This document shows, in pieces, positions 24,275-32,012 of a DNA stretch of 60,016 nt (positions are counted from its first letter, which is position 1; each line of letters starts with the position of its first letter). The notes beneath the pieces were generated by a model that was not told where the DNA came from, searched no databases, and saw only the letters and a program-made list of their open reading frames with translations. Origin of the DNA: Thermoplasmata archaeon (GTDB lineage: Archaea > Thermoplasmatota > Thermoplasmata > Lutacidiplasmatales > UBA184); NCBI GenBank assembly GCA_027315455.1, contig DAHUXZ010000010.1, positions 1 through 60,016 on the forward strand. The letters run 5' to 3'. A program made the translations under genes and the position numbers.

Positions 24275-24649
24275 ATGATCCTCCTCGCGGCCGGCGCCTT
24301 CCTCCTCCTCGGCAAGGAGAACACCGCGGTCCTGCGCTCGCTCGGACGCTACTACGGCCGCTTCCTCCGGCTCAAGAACGAGCTGATGAGCGAGGTCTCG
24401 CGCGCCGTCGATCTGCCCCGCGCCCCCGCCGGGTCGCCGCCGCTGACCCTGCGCCAGTCGATCCTCGGCTGGGAGAGCGAGGTCGCCCGCACCTCCTCCG
24501 GCGTCCCCGCCGCGGTCGCGACGCCCGCGCTCCCGCCGGTCGCCATCGCCCGGCCGTTCGGCGAGGCGACGACGACCGCGCCCGGGGTCGGCCCGTACAC
24601 CTGGTCGATGTCCCTCACCACTGCGGCCACGGAGGCTCGAGAGCCATGA
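24275..24649 (+). CDS. TatA/TatB-like protein (possible ACG start at 24248)
   Basis: The N-terminal membrane helix DWMILLAAGAFLLLGKEN, followed by an amphipathic LRSLGRYYGRFLRLKNE stretch, parallels TatA at 23124 (DWLIIAIVVAVLFYG ... LGRSLGEFKKG). The remaining 75 residues are Ala/Pro/Thr rich. ATG 24275 is the only standard start, but it removes the conserved FSDID lead-in that is still in frame upstream. ACG 24248 would restore it, and GGTGAGG (24237-24243) is correctly spaced for 24248, not for 24275. It would act with TatC, either as TatB or as a second TatA. The stop overlaps the next ATG. Confidence 0.68.
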   Translation: MILLAAGAFLLLGKENTAVLRSLGRYYGRFLRLKNELMSEVSRAVDLPRAPAGSPPLTLRQSILGWESEVARTSSGVPAAVATPALPPVAIARPFGEATTTAPGVGPYTWSMSLTTAATEAREP

Positions 24650-24834
24650 GCGCGCTGTCGCTGGACCAGGAGCTGACCCTCGTCGAGATGCTCGTCCTGC
24701 TCCTCGGGATCGCCATCACGTGGGCGGTCTACTACGGGAGCGAGCGCGCCGAGCTCCCGGGCGAGGCCCGTATCCCCGACGGGTCGGTGCCGGACGACCT
24801 CGTCATCGACACCCACGGGAGGACCCTGCGATGA
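24646..24834 (+). CDS. small single-helix membrane protein, 62 aa
   Basis: One membrane helix (about residues 12-30), then an acidic, Pro-containing hydrophilic tail. It has four-base ATGA overlaps at both ends, with the TatA/B-like gene before it and the Rieske gene after it, so it is certainly part of the operon and very likely translated. No family recognised. Given its place, it may be a small subunit or assembly factor of the Rieske/cytochrome b complex. Confidence 0.7.
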   Translation: MSALSLDQELTLVEMLVLLLGIAITWAVYYGSERAELPGEARIPDGSVPDDLVIDTHGRTLR

Positions 24835-25637
24835 ACCCGAGCTGCCCGTCCACCTGCCAGTACGCGGCGGGCGCGCGCAGCGTGGCGGACTGGCCCGTCG
24901 GCCAGGTCCGGCGCGTGGCGGCGACGGGCCCGGACGGGGAGGTCGACGAGACCAAGCGCAACGTCCTCAAGCTCGCGGCCGTCGCGGGACTGCTCGGCAT
25001 GGGCGGGGCCGGCCTCGCCGCGGGAGCGATCCAGTACGCCCAGCCCCCCCAGATCGGCATCTCGAGCTACCCGAGCGTCCAGCTCCTCGACCTCGATGGT
25101 TCGCCCCTCACGGTCACCCGCGTCCTGAAGGAGTACAGCTTCGAGACCAGCGACGTGCTGACGTTCGCCTATCCGCTCCGGAACGAGCCGAACTTCCTGC
25201 TCAATCTGGCCCCCTCCCCGGGCGGTAGCGGGGGGGCGACCAACGTCGTCGGCGGGGTCGGGCCGCAGAAGTCGATCGTCGCGTTCAGCGCGATCTGCCA
25301 GCACCTGGGCTGCCCCGCGCCGGCGATCGCGTACTATCCCCCCGGCACCTGCCCCCAGACCCCCGGCGGGAAGTCCTTCTACATCCACTGCAGCTGCCAC
25401 GGCTCGACCTACGACGTGACGAACGGCGCCGCGAACCTCACCGGCCCCGCGGTCCTCCCGCTGCCTCAGGTCACCCTCGATTGGCACTCGAGCGACGACA
25501 CGATCTGGGCCGTCGGGGAGGTCGGCCCCCCCGTGAACGGCCACCTCGACACCCTGACGGGCGACTACCCCGTCGGCACCAGCGTCCAGCTGACGAAGCA
25601 GTCGCCGATCGTGCTCTGCAACTTCTCCTCGGGGTGA
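24831..25637 (+). CDS. Rieske [2Fe-2S] protein
   Basis: High-potential iron-sulfur subunit of a cytochrome bc1/b6f-like complex. After about 40 hydrophilic residues comes TKRNVLKLAAVAGLLGMGG, a Tat-like signal anchor with KR instead of RR. The cluster motifs are complete: Cys156-x-His158 in CQHLGC and Cys187/His190 in CSCHGS, with Cys161 and Cys189 placed for the usual disulfide. The 268-residue length is typical for an archaeal Rieske protein with a long insertion. ATG 24831 overlaps the previous stop (ATGA), and cytochrome b begins 2 bp after its stop. The neighbouring tat genes fit its export as a folded protein. Confidence 0.95.
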   Translation: MNPSCPSTCQYAAGARSVADWPVGQVRRVAATGPDGEVDETKRNVLKLAAVAGLLGMGGAGLAAGAIQYAQPPQIGISSYPSVQLLDLDGSPLTVTRVLKEYSFETSDVLTFAYPLRNEPNFLLNLAPSPGGSGGATNVVGGVGPQKSIVAFSAICQHLGCPAPAIAYYPPGTCPQTPGGKSFYIHCSCHGSTYDVTNGAANLTGPAVLPLPQVTLDWHSSDDTIWAVGEVGPPVNGHLDTLTGDYPVGTSVQLTKQSPIVLCNFSSG

Positions 25638-25639
25638 CG

Positions 25640-26998
25640 ATGGGGTTCGAGCGCTGGTTCAACCGGGTCCTCAACCGTACCTGGGGGTTCGTCGAGGACC
25701 GCACCGCGATGCCCCACTGGGCGCTACGGCCCCAGCCGGAGTTCAGCTTCAAGCCGAGCTACTGGACCGGAGCGTTCGTCGTGAACGCCTTCCTCTACCA
25801 GGTGATCTCGGGGCTGCTCCTGCTCTTGTACTACCAGCCGAGCACCAGCGCGACCCTGACCGCCTGCGGCCAGCCGTCCGGCACGCTCTCGAGCGCCCCG
25901 GCCGCCTGGTGCAGCACCTACTACGTGATCCACTCGGTCCCGATGGGCTCGCTCCTCCTCTCGAGCCACCTCTACGGGGCCTACGCGATGATCTTCCTCG
26001 CCCTCGTGCACTTCTACCGGGGCTACTACCTCGGCGTCTTCAAGCGGCCGCGGGAGTTCTCCTGGATGGCGGGGTCGCTCCTGCTCCTCCTCACCCTCGG
26101 CATGGGGTTCACGGGCTACCTCCTGCCCTGGACCCAGCTCTCCTACAACGCGACCAGTGTCGGCCTCGTCCTCGCGTTACGGCTTCCCTACGCCGGCCCG
26201 CTCCTCGGACCGTTCATCCTCGCCGACGGGACGAGCCAGGGGCTGCTGTCGCGGATGTTCGCGGCCCACGTCCTCTTGATCCCGCTCGCGCTCGGCGCGC
26301 TCCTGTACGCCCACATCGCGCTGTTCGAGTCCCACGGCATCGCCCCCCCGGCGTCCTCCGACCCGCTGCAGCGGCGGCGGTTCACGCACGAGGAGGACAA
26401 GAAGCACGTGCCGTTCATGCCCCACATCTTCTTCTACATCACGAAGTGGGCGCTCCTCTACATCGGTCTCATCCTCGGGATCGCCGCCCTCTGGCCCTGG
26501 GAGCTGCCGACCTACGTCGGGAACCTCGCGGCCGTGCAGACGGTCACCGAGCCCGACTGGTACTTCCTCTGGGAGTTCAAGCTCGTCGATTTCGTCGGGG
26601 TCACCCCGGTCATCGCCGTCGGGGTGACGACGGCGATCCTCCTGTTCATCCTGTTCGTGCCGTTCCTCGACCGCTCCCGGCCGACGCACCCGCGCGACCG
26701 GCCGTTCTTCCTCTTCCTGGGCAACTCGCTGCTCTCCTTCTTCGTCTTCATGACGGTCTGGGGCGGGCTGACCCCGGGCGTGCAGATCCCGCTCAGCGCG
26801 GTGATCGAACGCCTCGCGCCGATCTTCATCGTGAACGCGGTCGTCGTCTGGGTGTTCTACCGGCGCTACCGGCAGTCGTACACCGCCCGCCTGGCCGCCG
26901 CCGGCACCTCCGGGCGCCTCGAGGGGGCGTACCCGCTTCCCGCGCCCCGCCCCACGACCGCCGGCGCCTCCGTCCCGGAGGTGGCCGGCCGTGACTGA
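25640..26998 (+). CDS. cytochrome b of a bc-type complex
   Basis: Quinol-oxidising di-heme cytochrome b with N- and C-terminal domains in one 452-residue chain. Four heme-ligand His are visible in two helices: SSHLYGAYAM...VHFYRGYY, with 13 residues between ligands, and AAHVLLIPL...YAHIALF, with 14. The 13/14 spacing resembles b6-type rather than mitochondrial cytochrome b. The Qo motif is PDWY rather than PEWY. About ten membrane helices are present. ATG 25640 follows the Rieske stop by 2 bp. No cytochrome c1 or f gene accompanies it. It probably forms a supercomplex with the oxidase encoded downstream. Confidence 0.94.
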   Translation: MGFERWFNRVLNRTWGFVEDRTAMPHWALRPQPEFSFKPSYWTGAFVVNAFLYQVISGLLLLLYYQPSTSATLTACGQPSGTLSSAPAAWCSTYYVIHSVPMGSLLLSSHLYGAYAMIFLALVHFYRGYYLGVFKRPREFSWMAGSLLLLLTLGMGFTGYLLPWTQLSYNATSVGLVLALRLPYAGPLLGPFILADGTSQGLLSRMFAAHVLLIPLALGALLYAHIALFESHGIAPPASSDPLQRRRFTHEEDKKHVPFMPHIFFYITKWALLYIGLILGIAALWPWELPTYVGNLAAVQTVTEPDWYFLWEFKLVDFVGVTPVIAVGVTTAILLFILFVPFLDRSRPTHPRDRPFFLFLGNSLLSFFVFMTVWGGLTPGVQIPLSAVIERLAPIFIVNAVVVWVFYRRYRQSYTARLAAAGTSGRLEGAYPLPAPRPTTAGASVPEVAGRD

Positions 26999-27257
26999 GC
27001 CGCCCGTCGTGCGCTACCGGACCGGGGCGCTCTGGGTGCTCCTCGCGATCCTCCTGGTCTTCGGCACCGTGGCCGCCGCGACGTTCGTCTACGGACTTAC
27101 GGACCTCTACGCGACCCGACGGCTCTGGCCCGACGTCCCGGTCCTGGTCGGCGGGGCGTTCGGCGCGACGTTCTTCCTGCTCCTGATCACGGGGATCCTC
27201 TACCGCGTCGACCGCGTGCGCGGGGTCCCCCACCGGAGGATCGAGCTCTTTGACTGA
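26991..27257 (+). CDS. small two-helix membrane protein, 88 aa
   Basis: Two membrane helices (about residues 12-34 and 50-70) flanked by charged ends; no family recognised. GTG 26991 overlaps the cytochrome b stop by 8 bp, and its own stop overlaps the next start. The conserved operon position between cytochrome b and coxA suggests a structural subunit of the oxidase or of a supercomplex. Confidence 0.72.
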   Translation: MTEPPVVRYRTGALWVLLAILLVFGTVAAATFVYGLTDLYATRRLWPDVPVLVGGAFGATFFLLLITGILYRVDRVRGVPHRRIELFD

Positions 27258-27621
27258 CGACCTCGCCTCGTCGGAACTCGCCCGCGTCCGGTCCCGGGTG
27301 CTCTCCCTCACCTTCGCCGCGACGGCCCTGATGCTGCTCGGGATCGCCATCCTCGGCCTCTACGTCTACCGGCTCGGCCCGATCGTCGGGCCGGGCGTCG
27401 AGGAGTCCTTCGGGTTCGCGGTCTCGATGATGTTCCTGATGGGCGCGATGCTGATCCACCTGGTCGACCGCGCCTACCGCAGCTGGCCGTTCGGCCGGAG
27501 GTACCGGCCGTCGGCGCCGGGTCCCGTCACCGACGCCGGGCTCGTCGTCGCGCTCGAGGTGCTGGTCCTCGTCGCGGCCGGAGGGGCGATCGCCTACCTC
27601 GTCGCGCTGATGGTGAGCTGA
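27250..27621 (+). CDS. small three-helix membrane protein, 123 aa
   Basis: Three membrane helices (about residues 19-41, 53-72 and 98-121) with a short basic loop [14 protein letters not shown]; no family recognised. TTG 27250 overlaps the previous stop by 8 bp, and coxA starts 13 bp after its stop. By position and size it could stand in for a subunit III/IV-like component of the oxidase. I see no direct homology to CoxC. Confidence 0.7.
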   Translation: MTDDLASSELARVRSRVLSLTFAATALMLLGIAILGLYVYRLGPIVGPGVEESFGFAVSMMFLMGAMLIHLVDRAYRSWPFGRRYRPSAPGPVTDAGLVVALEVLVLVAAGGAIAYLVALMVS

Positions 27622-27634
27622 GGAGTACGGACCG

Positions 27635-29308
27635 ATGACCGACCTGACCCAACCGATCGTCGAGATCGCCCTGATCGCCGCGCTGGCGGCGTTCCTGCTC
27701 GGCGTGTTCAGCTACCGCGGTCCGTGGGCGGTCCGCGTGCTCAAGCGCTGGCTGTTCACGACCGACCACCAGCGCATCGGCCTCATGTACATCGTCGCCG
27801 GCATTATCTTCTTCTTCATCGGCGGGATCTACGCCGTCCTGATCCGGACCGACCTCGGCTTCGTCCAGGGGCTCGGGCTCGACCCGCAGACGACGCTCGG
27901 GATCACCCCGGACGTCTACTCGACGCTGTTCACGATGCACGGCGTCATGATGATCTTCCTGTTCGTGATGCCGGTCCTCTCCGGCTTCGGCAACTACCTC
28001 GTGCCGTCGATGATCGGCGCGAAGGAGATGGCCCTTCCCAGGATCAACGCCATCGCCTTCTGGATGATCCCGCCGGCCGCCATCATCCTGCTCATGTCGA
28101 ACGCCTACGCGGGCTGGACGGGCTACGTCCCGCTCTCCGTCGAGTCGTTCGGACCGAACCCCCACGGCATCGACCTCTGGATCCTCGGCATCCACATCCT
28201 CTCGGCGTCCTCGATGCTCGGCGCGATCAACTTCCTCGTCACCATCCTCAAGCACCGGGCGCCGGGCGTGCGCTACTGGAACATGCCGCTCTTCGTCTGG
28301 TCGATGCTGATCAACTCCGTCCTGCTCCTCTTCGCCCTCCCGTCCCTGTCGATCGCCCTCACGATGGTCCTCGCCGACCGCAACTTCGGCACGCACATCC
28401 TCGCCGCGGCCAACGGCACCCCCCTCGGCGGCGCCCTCCTCTACCAGAACATGTTCTGGTTCTTCGCCCACCCCGAGGTCTACATCCTCGTCCTTCCGGC
28501 GTTCGGCCTCATCTCGACGATCCTGCCGAAGCTCGCGCGCAAGGACATCTTCGGCTACGGGGCGATGGCCGTCGCGCTCGGCGTCTTCGCGGTCCTCTCC
28601 TTCGCCGTCTGGGAGCACCACATGTTCGTGACGGGCGTCAGCACGAACGTCCGCTTCGTCTTCATGCTCTCGACGATGGCGATCGCCGTCCCGTCGGCGA
28701 TCAAGACGTTCAACTGGGTCGCGACCCTCTGGGGCGGGAAGATCTGGATGGCCGTGCCCATGTGGTTCTGCGTCGCGTTCATCACCGGCTTCGTGATCGG
28801 GGGGCTCTCGGGGGTCTTCCTCGCCTCGATCCCGGTCGACTACCTCTACCACGCGACGTACTTCGTCGTCGCCCACTTCCACTACGTCATCCTGGGCGGG
28901 ACGATGATGGCGATCTTCGCCGGCATCTACTTCTACTACCCGATCTGGACGAAGCGCTGGTACAACCAGTCCCTCGCCCACATCCACTTCCTCCTCACCT
29001 ACGTCGGGGTGAACCTCCTTCTCTTCCCGATGTTCCTTCTGGGGGCCGAGGGGATGCCCCGCCGGGTCTACACCTACCTCCCGACGACGAACTTCGAGTT
29101 CCTCAACTTCCTGTCGTCGGTCGGCGCGATCATCCTCGGCATCGGGCAGCTGTTCTTCGCGTTCAACATGGTCTACAGCTACTTCACCGGCGCCCACGTA
29201 CTCGGCGACCCGTGGGGCGAGCCGGCGCCGACGACGATGCTCGGGGTCGGCGCCCCCGTCACGTCGCCGCTCCCCGGCCCGGTCTCCGCCGGGCCGAAGG
29301 GGGCCTAG
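27635..29308 (+). CDS. coxA: heme-copper oxidase subunit I (A-type)
   Basis: Catalytic O2-reducing subunit. About 12-13 membrane helices in 557 residues. Ligands are visible: TMHGVMMIF (low-spin heme His), the CuB His and Tyr cross-link motif [13 protein letters not shown] with the helix-VI Glu, WEHHMF (CuB His pair) and [12 protein letters not shown] (heme His). The K-channel Lys is in VPSAIKTF. The D-channel entrance Asp of GA(R/P)DMAFPR is replaced by Glu in GAKEMALPR, and WEHHM replaces the usual WAHHM. ATG 27635 has GAGG upstream. It forms a supercomplex-like operon with Rieske/cytochrome b; its CuA subunit is encoded at 20388. Confidence 0.97.
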   Translation: MTDLTQPIVEIALIAALAAFLLGVFSYRGPWAVRVLKRWLFTTDHQRIGLMYIVAGIIFFFIGGIYAVLIRTDLGFVQGLGLDPQTTLGITPDVYSTLFTMHGVMMIFLFVMPVLSGFGNYLVPSMIGAKEMALPRINAIAFWMIPPAAIILLMSNAYAGWTGYVPLSVESFGPNPHGIDLWILGIHILSASSMLGAINFLVTILKHRAPGVRYWNMPLFVWSMLINSVLLLFALPSLSIALTMVLADRNFGTHILAAANGTPLGGALLYQNMFWFFAHPEVYILVLPAFGLISTILPKLARKDIFGYGAMAVALGVFAVLSFAVWEHHMFVTGVSTNVRFVFMLSTMAIAVPSAIKTFNWVATLWGGKIWMAVPMWFCVAFITGFVIGGLSGVFLASIPVDYLYHATYFVVAHFHYVILGGTMMAIFAGIYFYYPIWTKRWYNQSLAHIHFLLTYVGVNLLLFPMFLLGAEGMPRRVYTYLPTTNFEFLNFLSSVGAIILGIGQLFFAFNMVYSYFTGAHVLGDPWGEPAPTTMLGVGAPVTSPLPGPVSAGPKGA

Positions 29309-29316
29309 GGGGGACG

Positions 29317-29907
29317 ATGGACGGGCACCGCGGGTTCCGCGTCCTCTCGGTCATCGCCGCCGTCGCCTGCTACGTGACGATCCTCCTCGGGGGGAACGTC
29401 ATGGCGAGCGACTCCGGCCTCGCCTGCCCCGAGTGGCCGTCGTGCCACGGGACGTTCACCCCTCCGCTCGCGGGAGGGATGGGGATCGAGTGGGCGCACC
29501 GCCTCGGCGCCTTCGTCCTCTCGGTGATCATCGTCGTGCTCACGCTCGTCGCCGTCGCGTTCGAGCGCTCGCGCCCGGTCCTCGTGCGCCTGTCGTTCGC
29601 CTCCCTCGCGACCGTCGTGGGCCAGGCGCTCCTCGGCGGGCTCGTCGTCGAGAGCGACCTCACCGTGGGCGTCGTCCTCCTCCATCTCGGCCTCGCGACG
29701 GCCCTCTTCGGCATGCTCGTCCTCCTGGCGCTCATCGCGAACTTCCACGAGATCCCCCGCCGCTGGGTCGACTGGGCCCGCCGGGCGAGCGAGGAGGTCC
29801 CCGAGGCCGCCCCCGGACCGTTCGGGGGCCCTTCGGACGGCCCCACGCCCCCCGGCCCCGCCCCGCACCCGACCTCCAGCGGCGGCGCGGCGCGGTCCGG
29901 CGGCTAA
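29317..29907 (+). CDS. ctaA: heme A synthase, half-size archaeal type
   Basis: Oxidises the C8 methyl of heme O to give heme A for the oxidase. The 196-residue, four-helix form is the archaeal half-size variant. The conserved EWAHRLGAF motif (catalytic Glu and heme His) is present, as is a second His in VVLLHLGLAT. An external loop carries a Cys pair (ACPEWPSCHG), expected to form a disulfide. The C-terminal 45 residues are Pro/Gly rich. ATG 29317 lies 8 bp after the coxA stop, so it is the last gene of the respiratory operon. With ctaB just downstream, heme A is the likely cofactor. Confidence 0.92.
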   Translation: MDGHRGFRVLSVIAAVACYVTILLGGNVMASDSGLACPEWPSCHGTFTPPLAGGMGIEWAHRLGAFVLSVIIVVLTLVAVAFERSRPVLVRLSFASLATVVGQALLGGLVVESDLTVGVVLLHLGLATALFGMLVLLALIANFHEIPRRWVDWARRASEEVPEAAPGPFGGPSDGPTPPGPAPHPTSSGGAARSGG

Positions 29908-29923
29908 GCCCCCCGACGGCGGG

Positions 29924-29930
29924 TTAAGTA
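29924..29930 (+). promoter_or_regulatory. TATA-like box of ctaB
   Basis: TTAAGTA about 25 bp before GTG 29952, predicting a leaderless transcript separate from the coxA-ctaA operon. Confidence 0.6.
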
Positions 29931-29951
29931 GCCCTGACCGCTCGTCCCGGG

Positions 29952-30866
29952 GTGGCCGAGCCAACGGCAGCGTCGCGGCCGTCCCGCGGACGGGACGCCC
30001 TCACCCTCGCGAAACCGGGGATCACCGCGCTCATCGTCGGCGTGGCCGTCGCCGGGTTCTTCCTCGCCGACCCCCTGCATCCGGCCTGGGGCCGCCTCGG
30101 CATCCTCGTCGTCCTCGGCGCGGGGGCGAGCGCGGGGGCGGCGATGCTCAACCACTACCTCGACCGGGACCTCGACGCGCGGATGCGGCGGACGCGGGAG
30201 CGGCCGCTTCCCGGAGCCCGCATAACCTCCGGCGCGAGCGTCGCGGCGGCGGGGCTCGTCCTCTCCGGCCTCTCGGTGGGGCTCGCGGCGTGGCTCCTCA
30301 ACCCGCTCACCGGGCTATCGATCCTCCTCGGAGGGCTCACCTACGTCGTCGTCTACACCGCCTGGCTCAAGCGCCGGTCGAGCTGGAACATCGTCATCGG
30401 CGGGTTCGCCGGCAGCGCGCCGGCGCTCGCCGGCAGCGCCGCCGCCGTCGGCACGTGGACCCCCGGGGTCCTCGCCTTCGCCCTTCTGGTCTTTTTGTGG
30501 ACGCCCCCGCACTTCTGGAGCCTCGCCCTCCTCCTGCGCGAGGACTATCGGGCCGCCGGCCTCCCGATGTTGCCGAGGATGGACGACCTGCGCTTCTCCG
30601 GTCGGGTCGTGGTCGTCTCGGCCGCGCTTCTCGTGCCGGCGGCCCTCCTGGTCGACGGGACCGGCCCGGTGAGCTGGCCGGTGGCGCTCGTCCTCCTCGG
30701 GCTGGGCGGGCTCTTCGTCGCCGTCACCTTTCCCCTCTGGTCCGACCCGACCCGCGCCGCGGCGCGGCGGGGGTTCCTCTTCTCGGGCCCGTACCTCCTC
30801 GCGATCATCGCGGCCGTGATCGTCAACGGCCTCCTCCTCGGCCTCGGAGTCCCCGGTCTCGGCTAG
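29952..30866 (+). CDS. ctaB: protoheme IX farnesyltransferase (heme O synthase)
   Basis: UbiA-family prenyltransferase that adds the farnesyl tail to heme B, the step before CtaA. Polytopic with about eight or nine helices in 304 residues. The Asp-rich motif NHYLDRDLDARMRRTRERPLP (positions about 68-88) and the second conserved loop YTAWLKRRSSWNIVIGG are intact, as is WTPPHFWSLAL. The GTG start at 29952 fits the TATA-like box at 29924-29930 as a leaderless message. Confidence 0.95.
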   Translation: MAEPTAASRPSRGRDALTLAKPGITALIVGVAVAGFFLADPLHPAWGRLGILVVLGAGASAGAAMLNHYLDRDLDARMRRTRERPLPGARITSGASVAAAGLVLSGLSVGLAAWLLNPLTGLSILLGGLTYVVVYTAWLKRRSSWNIVIGGFAGSAPALAGSAAAVGTWTPGVLAFALLVFLWTPPHFWSLALLLREDYRAAGLPMLPRMDDLRFSGRVVVVSAALLVPAALLVDGTGPVSWPVALVLLGLGGLFVAVTFPLWSDPTRAAARRGFLFSGPYLLAIIAAVIVNGLLLGLGVPGLG

Positions 30867-30928
30867 CGGAGCCCGCCCGGGGCGGGAACGAGCGATGGAG
30901 TTAAGCGGCGGGGCCCGATGAGCGCCCC

Positions 30929-31636
30929 ATGACGGTGCCGGGGTCCGTCGAGACCGGGTCCATCGACCTTCTGAGGACCGCCGAGGCGGCGCTCAAGCGG
31001 CTCGGCTACGCCCGCATCCCCCCGGTCGCACGGGACCTTCCCGGCGCGCCCGAGTTCTGGGTGCAGGAGTCCGGCGTTCCGCGCCGGACGTTCCCGGTGT
31101 TCGTCGAGGGGCGCAGTCCCCCCGGTTCGCTCGCCCGGCTCTCCGCCTGGGCCGCCGGAGCGGCGGAGGTGCGGACCCTCCCGCCCCGGGCGATCGTCGT
31201 CGTCGCGAGCGACGGGGCCGCCGACGAGGCCTGGCGCGCCCTCCGACGGGAATCCGGGGTCGACCCCGAGCTCGCGATCCTGGTCGTCCCGCCGCGGGCC
31301 GAGGCGGACCGGGCCGCGCACTGGCACGCCGGCACCCTCCCGCCCCGCGCCATCCTCCGCCTCGCGACGGGGATCGTCGTGGGGCTGTTCCGTCAGGCGC
31401 AGCTCGACGGCAGCTCGCAGATCGACTTCACCGAGATGCTCGGGGCGCTCCGCCAGCGCTTCGGGGTCGACGTTCACCGCTCCCTGGGCGTCACCTCGGA
31501 CGAGGACGCGCTGTTCCTGCTCTACCAGCTCGCGGTGCGGGACGCCTACGCTCCGGGCGACCCGGGGGCGAACCTCCACCTGCTCGTCGTCAAGCCCGCG
31601 GGGCCGGCGGCGCGCCTTCCTTGGTTCGCGGGCTGA
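30929..31636 (+). CDS. hypothetical protein, 235 aa
   Basis: Not recognised. A soluble mixed alpha/beta protein with no signal peptide or membrane segment. Residues about 40-125 hold alternating hydrophobic strands and Pro turns; residues about 145-200 look helical. The ATG is 25-30 bp after GAGTTAAGC (30898-30906), so it has its own near-leaderless promoter rather than reading through from ctaB. Its place between ctaB and a small membrane gene suggests, but does not show, a link to oxidase biogenesis. Confidence 0.72.
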   Translation: MTVPGSVETGSIDLLRTAEAALKRLGYARIPPVARDLPGAPEFWVQESGVPRRTFPVFVEGRSPPGSLARLSAWAAGAAEVRTLPPRAIVVVASDGAADEAWRALRRESGVDPELAILVVPPRAEADRAAHWHAGTLPPRAILRLATGIVVGLFRQAQLDGSSQIDFTEMLGALRQRFGVDVHRSLGVTSDEDALFLLYQLAVRDAYAPGDPGANLHLLVVKPAGPAARLPWFAG

Positions 31637-31686
31637 GCGTCGAACCGAACGGATAAGAAGGTCGACGGCGGCTAGTCCCTGCGGCC

Positions 31687-31869
31687 ATGGCCGATACCGC
31701 GACCCCGTTCCAGACCCCGTACACCCCGACGCCCGGCTCCTCGACGCCCGGCCCCGAGGTGACCCCGACGGAGGGGGTCCGCGACCTCTGGACGTTCTTC
31801 TGGCTCGCGCTGCTCAACACGGCGATCATCGCCGTCGTCGGGATCTCCGTCTGGTGGTTCGTCCACTGA
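31687..31869 (+). CDS. small single-helix membrane protein, 60 aa
   Basis: Residues 1-30 are rich in Thr/Pro/Gly with repeated TP steps. Residues about 34-57 form a C-terminal membrane helix ending WWFVH. It has its own TATA-like GGATAAGAAG (31651-31660) about 30 bp upstream. It could be a tail-anchored small subunit of the oxidase region; no family recognised. Confidence 0.65.
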   Translation: MADTATPFQTPYTPTPGSSTPGPEVTPTEGVRDLWTFFWLALLNTAIIAVVGISVWWFVH

Positions 31870-31937
31870 GGAGCGGGCTCCCGGGGCAAACGGTTATCTT
31901 CCCCGCCCGGGTCCTGCGCGACCGTCGATCGCCCGGT

Positions 31938-32012
31938 GGGGCCGTGGGGTAGCTTGGACCATCCTTCTTGCTTGGGGTGCAAGAGACTCCGATTCAAATT
32001 CGGACGGCCCCA
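31938..32012 (+). tRNA. tRNA-Pro (anticodon GGG)
   Basis: A complete cloverleaf can be folded. The acceptor stem GGGGCCG/CGGCCCC uses 31938-31944 and 32005-32011, with discriminator A at 32012. The anticodon stem CTTGC/GCAAG encloses TTGGGGT, with the anticodon GGG at 31974-31976. The T arm TCCGA/TCGGA has loop TTCAAAT. The D arm has the weak 10-25 and 13-22 pairs seen in other archaeal tRNA-Pro. No intron, and CCA is not encoded. GGTTATCTT at 31892-31900 may be its promoter. Confidence 0.95.

Noticed and set aside
27527-29197. 556-codon minus-strand frame opposite coxA
   Set aside because: Antisense to the oxidase; an Asp/Glu/Arg/His-rich translation typical of the complement of membrane-protein codons.
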